From the NCBI GenBank assembly GCA_964247265.1, contig CAXTTS010000035.1, forward strand, positions 1-20,128: 20,128 bases of DNA. The letters run 5' to 3'. How positions within the stretch are numbered: the first letter of the stretch is position 1; each line of letters starts with the position of its first letter. The position numbers were made by a program, and so were the translations under genes. Below are positions 13,176 through 20,128 of this stretch, in pieces. The notes under the pieces were generated by a model. The model was given only the letters and a program-made list of their open reading frames with translations. It was not told the DNA's origin and made no database searches. This stretch comes from Alterirhizorhabdus sp964247265. Lineage in GTDB: Bacteria > Pseudomonadota > Alphaproteobacteria > Sphingomonadales > Sphingomonadaceae.

Positions 13176-15857
13176 ATGAGCAAAGCCCCGATCGCGCAGA
13201 ATCCCGACATCCGCTTCCTCGGCAAGCAGCTGGGCGATGTGATCCGCGCCTATGGCGGCGAGGCGCTGTTCCGCCGCATCGAATATATCCGCGCCACCTC
13301 GGTCGATCGCCATCGCGGCATAGCGGAGGCGGACGCGATCGATGCAGGGCTGGAGGCGCTTACCCTCGATGACACGCTCGCCTTCGTGCGCGGCTTCATG
13401 CTGTTCTCGATGCTCGCCAACCTCGCCGAGGACCGACAGGGCGTCGCCGCCGAGCCGGGCGCCGATCTCGCCGCGGCCGTCGAGCGGCTGGGCAAGGAGG
13501 GCGTCGATCGCGATGCCGTGCTGGCGCTGCTCGACAACGCCCTGATCGTCCCCGTCCTCACCGCCCACCCCACCGAAGTGCGGCGCAAGAGCATGATCGA
13601 TCACCGCAACCACATCGCCGCCTTGATGGCGCTCAAGGATCAGGGCCGCGACGAGACCGACGATGGCGAGATGGTCGACGATTCGATCCGCCGCCAGATC
13701 GCCCTCCTCTGGCAGACCCGCCCGCTGCGTCGCGAACGCCTCTATGTGGCGGACGAGATCGAGACCGCGCTCACCTATATGCGCGATATCTTCGTGCCGG
13801 TGATCCCCGCGCTCCACGCCCGCTGGAAGCGCGCGCTCGGCACCCGCGCGCCCAGCTTCCTGCGGCTTGGCAACTGGATCGGCGGCGATCGTGACGGCAA
13901 CCCCAATGTCAACGCCGACACGTTGCGCTATGCGCTGCGCCGCCAGTCGGAGGTGTTGCTCGGCCATTATCTCGACATGCTCCATGCGCTCGGCGCCGAA
14001 CTGTCGATCTCGACCGAACTTTCCGAGGTGACGGCGGAGGTGGAGGCGCTGGCCGAGAAAAGCCATGACGGCTCCGCCGCCCGGCGCGACGAACCCTATC
14101 GCCGCGCCATCTCCGGCATGTACGCGCGGCTCGCCGCCAATTACGAGGCGGTCGCCGGCCGCAAGCCGCCCCGCCCCGGCGGCCATGCGGCAGACCCCTA
14201 TGACAGTCCCGAGGCACTGCGCGCCGATCTGGTCGAGATCGGCCATGCGGTGAAGAAAGGCGGCGGCGGCGCACTGGCCAATGGCGGCGCGATCGGCCGC
14301 CTGATTCGCGCCGTCGACACGTTCGGCTTCCACCTGGCCACGCTCGACCTGCGGCAGAATGCCGACGTTCACGAGCGCGTCGTCGCCGAACTGCTGAAGG
14401 TTGCCGGGGTCGAGGCCGATTATCTCGCGCTGGACGAAGCCGGTCGCATCGCCCTGCTCCGCGCCGAACTCGGCATGGGCCGCCTGCTCTCCATCCCCTA
14501 TGCCGATTATTCGGACGAGACCCGCTCCGAAATGGCGATCGTCCAGGCCGCCGCCGCCGCGCACGGCCAATATGGCCCGCAGGCGATCACCACCTACAAC
14601 ATCTCCAAGGCGGAGAGCGTGTCGGACCTGCTCGAGGTCCACATCATGCTCAAGGAGGCGGGGCTGTTCCGCCCCGGCGCTGGCGATGCGCCGCCGACCG
14701 CCGCGATCATGGTGGTGCCGCTGTTCGAGACGATCGGCGATCTCGAAAACGCGCCCAAGGTGATGACCGACTGGTTCGCGCTGCCCGAAGGCGCCGCGAT
14801 CACCACCGCGCGCGGCCATCAGGAGGTGATGGTCGGCTACTCGGATTCGAACAAGGATGGCGGCTATCTCACCTCGGTCTGGTCGCTCCACCGCGCCAGC
14901 CGCGCGCTGGCGCCGGTGTTCGATCGGGCGGGCGTCGCGATGCAGCTGTTCCACGGGCGCGGTGGTGCTGTCGGGCGCGGTGGCGGATCGTCCTTCGCCG
15001 CGATCCGCGCGCAGCCGCCCGGCACGGTGAACGGCCGCATCCGCATCACCGAACAGGGCGAGGTGATCGCCGCCAAGTTCGGCACGCGGGAAAGCGCCGT
15101 CGCCAATCTGGAGGCGATGGCGTCCGCCACCCTGCTTGCGTCGCTCGAAAAGCCGTCGCTGCCCGAGGCCGATTTCGATCGCTACTCGGCCGCGATGGAC
15201 GAGATTTCTGGCGCCGCCTTCACCGCCTATCGCGATCTCGTCTACGGCACCGAAGGCTTCCGCACCTTCTTCCGCCAGATGACGCCGATCGCCGAGATCG
15301 CCACGCTCAAGATCGGCTCGCGCCCCGCCAGCCGCACAAAATCGGATCGCATCGAGGATCTGCGCGCGATCCCGTGGGTGTTCTCATGGGCGCAGGCGCG
15401 GGTGATGCTGCCCGGCTGGTATGGCGTCGGGCAGGCGCTGAAGGGGTTCGGCGATCAGGCGCTGCTACGCGAGATGGTCGATGCCTGGCCGTTCCTTCAG
15501 GCCACGCTCGCCAATCTGGAGATGGTGCTGGCGAAATCGGACATGGGGATCGCCAGCCATTATGTGCCGCTGGTCGAGGATCAGGCGATGGCGCAGGCCA
15601 CCTTCGGCCGCATCCGCGACAGCTGGAAGCTCACCCGCGACTGCCTGCTCGGCATCACCCGCCAGACCCGCCTGCTGGAGAAGAGCCCGGCGCTCGATCA
15701 CTCGATCCGCCTGCGCCTGCCCTATATCGAGCCGCTCAACCACCTCCAGATCGAGCTGCTCAAGCGCCACCGCGCCGGCGAGGAGGATGAGCGGATCGTC
15801 GAGGGCATCAAGCTGTCGATCAACGCAATCGCCACCGCACTCAGGAACAGCGGCTGA
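13176..15857 (+). CDS. ppc: Phosphoenolpyruvate carboxylase
   Basis: 893 residues, close to the family norm. It carboxylates PEP with bicarbonate to oxaloacetate, refilling the TCA cycle in the cytoplasm. Catalytic His131 is in LTAHPTEVRRKS; GGDRDGNPNVNADT (from 236), VGYSDSNKDGGYLTS (from 553) and FHGRGGAVGRGGG (592-604, with the His-Arg glycine-rich loop) are all intact, and the chain ends in RNSG, matching the conserved C-terminal Asn-x-Gly. The ATG at 13176 (MSKAPIAQNP) is preferred over an in-frame GTG at 13161; neither has a strong ribosome site. It stands alone between a palindrome and a hairpin and faces the carboxylase gene from the opposite strand. Confidence 0.97.
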   Translation: MSKAPIAQNPDIRFLGKQLGDVIRAYGGEALFRRIEYIRATSVDRHRGIAEADAIDAGLEALTLDDTLAFVRGFMLFSMLANLAEDRQGVAAEPGADLAAAVERLGKEGVDRDAVLALLDNALIVPVLTAHPTEVRRKSMIDHRNHIAALMALKDQGRDETDDGEMVDDSIRRQIALLWQTRPLRRERLYVADEIETALTYMRDIFVPVIPALHARWKRALGTRAPSFLRLGNWIGGDRDGNPNVNADTLRYALRRQSEVLLGHYLDMLHALGAELSISTELSEVTAEVEALAEKSHDGSAARRDEPYRRAISGMYARLAANYEAVAGRKPPRPGGHAADPYDSPEALRADLVEIGHAVKKGGGGALANGGAIGRLIRAVDTFGFHLATLDLRQNADVHERVVAELLKVAGVEADYLALDEAGRIALLRAELGMGRLLSIPYADYSDETRSEMAIVQAAAAAHGQYGPQAITTYNISKAESVSDLLEVHIMLKEAGLFRPGAGDAPPTAAIMVVPLFETIGDLENAPKVMTDWFALPEGAAITTARGHQEVMVGYSDSNKDGGYLTSVWSLHRASRALAPVFDRAGVAMQLFHGRGGAVGRGGGSSFAAIRAQPPGTVNGRIRITEQGEVIAAKFGTRESAVANLEAMASATLLASLEKPSLPEADFDRYSAAMDEISGAAFTAYRDLVYGTEGFRTFFRQMTPIAEIATLKIGSRPASRTKSDRIEDLRAIPWVFSWAQARVMLPGWYGVGQALKGFGDQALLREMVDAWPFLQATLANLEMVLAKSDMGIASHYVPLVEDQAMAQATFGRIRDSWKLTRDCLLGITRQTRLLEKSPALDHSIRLRLPYIEPLNHLQIELLKRHRAGEEDERIVEGIKLSINAIATALRNSG

Positions 15858-15862
15858 GGCGG

Positions 15863-15890
15863 GCCGCCCCCTCCCCTCCGGGAGGGCGGC
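15863..15890. terminator. GC hairpin between convergent ppc and carboxylase genes
   Basis: GCCGCCC...CTCCC on the left arm pairs with GGGAGGGCGGC on the right, with two extra C in the left arm. It fills most of the 36-base space between two convergent stops. There is no T run on either side, so it may be a weak or factor-aided bidirectional terminator rather than a canonical one. Confidence 0.4.
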
Positions 15891-15893
15891 GTC

Positions 15894-17891
<1,998 letters not shown>

Positions 17892-17910
17892 GGCGGCTCC
17901 CCCAAGCCGT

Positions 17911-17998
17911 CACCCTGAACTCGGTTCAGGGTCCACCGCGAGCAAAGCGGTGTCGGCGCGTGTTGAATGATGAATGCTGAAACCAGTCCAGCATGACG
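17911..17998. repeat. Dispersed hairpin repeat between bioB and carboxylase genes
   Basis: ACCCTGAAC (17912-17920) and GTTCAGGGT (17924-17932) form a perfect 9-bp stem with a 3-base loop. A second small stem, ACCGC/GCGGT (17935-17939 and 17947-17951), and an imperfect TGCTG/CCAGCA pair near 17971-17993 follow. The whole 118-bp gap between the two genes is filled by this element, of a type seen in many copies in sphingomonad genomes. It lies in the operon mRNA and could affect carboxylase expression relative to bioB. Confidence 0.7.
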
Positions 17999-18009
17999 AA
18001 ACAGAAAAC

Positions 18010-19092
18010 TCACGCCGCCGCCATCCGCGCCGGTTCTTCCGAGTGCATCGGCTTTAGCCCCAGCGTCTCGAACAGGCGCGCATCGCTGTCGTCGCCGGCA
18101 TTGCCCGTCGTCAGCAGCCGGTCGCCGGTGAAGATCGAGTTCGCCCCCGCCAGAAAGCACAAGGCCTGCGTAGAAACCGACATGCTCTCGCGCCCGGCCG
18201 ACAGCCGCACGATCGCCATCGGCATCGTGATCCGCGCCACCGCCACCGTGCGGACGAACTCCACATCGTCGATCCGTCCCGGCACGTCCTTCAGCATGTC
18301 GCCCAGCACGGTGCCGGCGATCGGCACCAGCGCGTTGATCGGCACGCTCTCCGGGTGGCGCGGCAAGGTGGCGAGCGCGTGGACGAAGCCGACGCGATCC
18401 GCCCGCGTCTCGCCCATCCCCATGATCCCGCCGCAGCATACCGATATGCCCGCCTCGCGCACCTGCGCCAGCGTATCCAGCCGATCGGCATAGGTGCGGG
18501 TAGTGACGATCGCGCCATAATATTCTGGCGAGGTATCGAGGTTGTGGTTATAGTAATCCAGCCCCGCCGCCTTCAGCCGCCGCGCCTGATCGCCGCTCAG
18601 CATGCCCAGCGTCATGCAGGTTTCCAGCCCGAAGCCCTTCACTTGGGCCACCATGTCGCACAGCGCATCCATGTCGCGGTCCTTGGGGGAACGCCACGCG
18701 GCACCCATGCAGAAACGATCGGAGCCACCGTCCGCCGCAGCCCGCGCCTCCGCCACCACGGCGTCGACGTCCATCAGCTTCTCGGCCTTCAGCCCGCTGT
18801 CGGCAGAGGCGGACTGGCTGCAATAACCGCAATCCTCCGCGCACCCGCCAGTCTTGATCGAGAGCAGGGTCGAAAGCTGCACCTCGTTGACGGCGTGATG
18901 CGCGCGATGGACGGACTGCGCCTGCCACAGCAGATCGTTGAACGGCAGGTCGAACAAGGCGGCGATCTCGCCGCGCGCCCAGTCGGTGCGGATACCCGAA
19001 TCCCGCTTGGTTCGAGCCTGTCGAGAACCCGCTACTCCTTCTCGACTACGGTTCTCGACTTCGCTCGAAACCAACGGTAAGGACAGGCTCAC
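18010..19092 (-). CDS. bioB: Biotin synthase
   Basis: 360 residues from GTG 19092. Radical-SAM enzyme that inserts sulfur into dethiobiotin. The CxxxCxxC cluster site is C84, C88, C91 in GGCAEDCGYCSQS. The [2Fe-2S] ligands are C128 (RFCMGAAWR), C160 (LETCMTLG), C220 (GISVCCGGIMGMGET) and an Arg in VRLSAGRE near 296; YNHNLDTS and FLAGANSIFTGDRLLTT are family blocks. The GTG overlaps the stop of the mutase gene (GTGA). Residues about 7-29 are encoded by the dispersed repeat at 19007-19074 and resemble no BioB; family-like sequence begins at RTDWARGEIAALFDLPF. TTG 19074 is another possible start; no ATG or GTG lies between the repeat and the conserved part. No bioF, bioA or bioD is nearby; the setting links biotin supply to the biotin-dependent carboxylase. 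Confidence 0.94.
   Translation of the reverse strand: MSLSLPLVSSEVENRSREGVAGSRQARTKRDSGIRTDWARGEIAALFDLPFNDLLWQAQSVHRAHHAVNEVQLSTLLSIKTGGCAEDCGYCSQSASADSGLKAEKLMDVDAVVAEARAAADGGSDRFCMGAAWRSPKDRDMDALCDMVAQVKGFGLETCMTLGMLSGDQARRLKAAGLDYYNHNLDTSPEYYGAIVTTRTYADRLDTLAQVREAGISVCCGGIMGMGETRADRVGFVHALATLPRHPESVPINALVPIAGTVLGDMLKDVPGRIDDVEFVRTVAVARITMPMAIVRLSAGRESMSVSTQALCFLAGANSIFTGDRLLTTGNAGDDSDARLFETLGLKPMHSEEPARMAAA
19007..19074. repeat. Copy of the dispersed palindromic repeat inside the 5' end of bioB
   Basis: The left arm (19007-19029) repeats 22 bases of the palindrome at 13070-13091 exactly. The right arm (19050-19074) is an imperfect reverse complement that shares GGTTCTCGAC and CTCGAA. The element is read through in frame as part of bioB. 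Confidence 0.8.
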
Positions 19093-20128
19093 TCCGCCGC
19101 CTCGCTGATGCCTTCGGGCGGCACGTTGTGGCCGAGCAGCGCCAGCACCTGCCCCGCCGCCTGAACCAGATTGGTCCCCGGCCCGAAGATGCCCTGCACA
19201 CCGGCGTCACGGAGGAACTGGTAATCCTGCGCCGGTATCACGCCGCCGGCGATCACCTTGATGTCGCTGCGGCCGGCATCGCGCAACAGGCCGATCAGCT
19301 CGGGGATCAGCGTCTTGTGCCCCGCCGCCAGCGACGATGCACCCACCACGTCGACATCCGCCTTCACCGCCAGCTCCGCCACTTCCTTCGGCGTCTGAAA
19401 CAGGGCGCCCGCGACGATCTCGAACCCCAGATCACCAAACGCGGAGGAGACGAGGTTCGCGCCGCGATCATGCCCGTCCTGCCCCATCTTGGCGACGAGC
19501 ATCTTCGGCTTGCGGCCCTTGCGCCGCTCGATCGAGGCGACCCCGTCGATCAGGTTCCGCCACTTGGCGTCATCGCTATAGGCACCGCCATAGACGCCCT
19601 TCACCGGCGTCGGGCTGGTCCCGTAGCGGCCGAACACATCCTCCATCGCCTGGCTGATCTCCCCCAGCGTCGCGCGCTCGCGGGCGCATTCCACCGCCAG
19701 CTCCAGCAGGTTGCCGGTGCCGCGCGCACCCTCGCGCAGCGCATCCAGCGCGGCCTGCGCCTTGCCCTCGTTACGGCCCGCCTTGCTCTTGTTGATGCGG
19801 GCGATCTGCGCCTCGCGCACCGCGACATTGTCCACATCGAGGATGTCGATCGGGTCTTCCTGGGCCAGCTTATATTTGTTCACGCCGACGATCACCTGAT
19901 CCACCCGGTCGATCCGCGCGGCGGTGGCGGCGGCGGCCTCCTCGATCATCGCCTTGGGCCAGCCGGCCGCCACGGCCTTCGCCATGCCGCCATCGGCCTC
20001 CACCTTCTCGATGATCGCCCAGGCCTTGTCGACCAGCTCCTGCGTCAGCGCCTCGACATAATAGCTGCCGCCCAGCGGATCGACGACCTTGGTCATCCCC
20101 GTCTCTTCCTGGATCACGATCTGCGTGT
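19089..20128 (-). CDS. scpA: Methylmalonyl-CoA mutase, C-terminal part (cut by window end)
   Basis: 345 residues are visible; the 5' half lies beyond 20128. The start of the visible part, TQIVIQEETG then KVVDPLGGSYYVEALT, belongs to the substrate-binding TIM barrel. The C-terminal cobalamin domain shows MLVAKMGQDGHDRGANLV, with the D-x-H-x-x-G motif whose His coordinates the B12 cobalt, followed by DVVGASSLAAGHKTLIPEL and VIAGGVIPAQDYQFL. It interconverts methylmalonyl-CoA and succinyl-CoA, the last step of propionyl-CoA entry to the TCA cycle. The stop overlaps the bioB start (GTGA), so the two are coupled. Both barrel and cobalamin parts in one chain fit the large-subunit/single-chain form (MutB/ScpA type). 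Confidence 0.95.
   Translation of the reverse strand, partial: TQIVIQEETGMTKVVDPLGGSYYVEALTQELVDKAWAIIEKVEADGGMAKAVAAGWPKAMIEEAAAATAARIDRVDQVIVGVNKYKLAQEDPIDILDVDNVAVREAQIARINKSKAGRNEGKAQAALDALREGARGTGNLLELAVECARERATLGEISQAMEDVFGRYGTSPTPVKGVYGGAYSDDAKWRNLIDGVASIERRKGRKPKMLVAKMGQDGHDRGANLVSSAFGDLGFEIVAGALFQTPKEVAELAVKADVDVVGASSLAAGHKTLIPELIGLLRDAGRSDIKVIAGGVIPAQDYQFLRDAGVQGIFGPGTNLVQAAGQVLALLGHNVPPEGISEAAE

Noticed and set aside
13134..14954. Minus-strand frame of 606 codons opposite ppc
   Set aside because: Ppc motifs are complete on the plus strand; the antisense protein shows no family features.

Overview
The window is high-GC DNA (G/C-rich third positions, long open antisense shadows) from an alphaproteobacterium, most probably a sphingomonad (Sphingomonas, Novosphingobium or a relative). 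This rests on the dispersed palindromes with GTTCGAGCCTGTCGAGAAC and GAGCGCAGTCGAG cores, the TonB-dependent receptor beginning MTKFNAR, and the overall gene style. There are 14 protein genes (two cut by the window edges), one candidate small RNA, several hairpin repeats, one 10-N assembly gap, and no tRNA, rRNA, CRISPR array or insertion sequence.

Left part (1-2446): on the minus strand, pyrD (quinone-linked dihydroorotate dehydrogenase) followed by the first 66 codons of a gamma-glutamyltransferase. A 292-base gap upstream of pyrD holds a structured plus-strand stretch that ends in a textbook intrinsic terminator (1475-1507), a candidate small RNA. An AraC-family regulator gene follows on the plus strand.

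Central part (2460-13058) is the most interesting. A Gfo/Idh/MocA oxidoreductase on the minus strand is divergent, across 45 bp, from a plus-strand series: aldo/keto reductase, SsuD-like FMNH2-dependent sulfonate monooxygenase, two-Rossmann flavoprotein, phytanoyl-CoA-type dioxygenase, ACS-type MFS transporter, formylglycine sulfatase and TonB-dependent receptor. Three gene junctions overlap as ATGA, GTGA and TTGA. A desulfonating monooxygenase beside an aldo/keto reductase matches the core of the oxidative sulfoquinovose pathway (SmoC/SmoB, SquD/SquF). A Gfo/Idh/MocA protein could be the NAD-dependent sulfoquinovosidase type (GH188). I propose a sphingomonad sulfoquinovose or related organosulfur-sugar locus with TonB and MFS uptake. 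This is inference from family and context, not proof.

Right part (13059-20128): a perfect 52-bp palindrome, then ppc (phosphoenolpyruvate carboxylase) on the plus strand. Converging on it from the minus strand is a propionyl-CoA cluster: methylmalonyl-CoA mutase (C-terminal half, cut by the window end), bioB, and the biotin-carrying alpha subunit of an acyl-CoA carboxylase. Biotin synthase thus lies between two propionate-pathway genes, one encoding the biotin-requiring carboxylase. The 5' end of bioB is made of the same dispersed repeat found before ppc. Both ppc and the propionyl-CoA route feed C4 acids into the TCA cycle.
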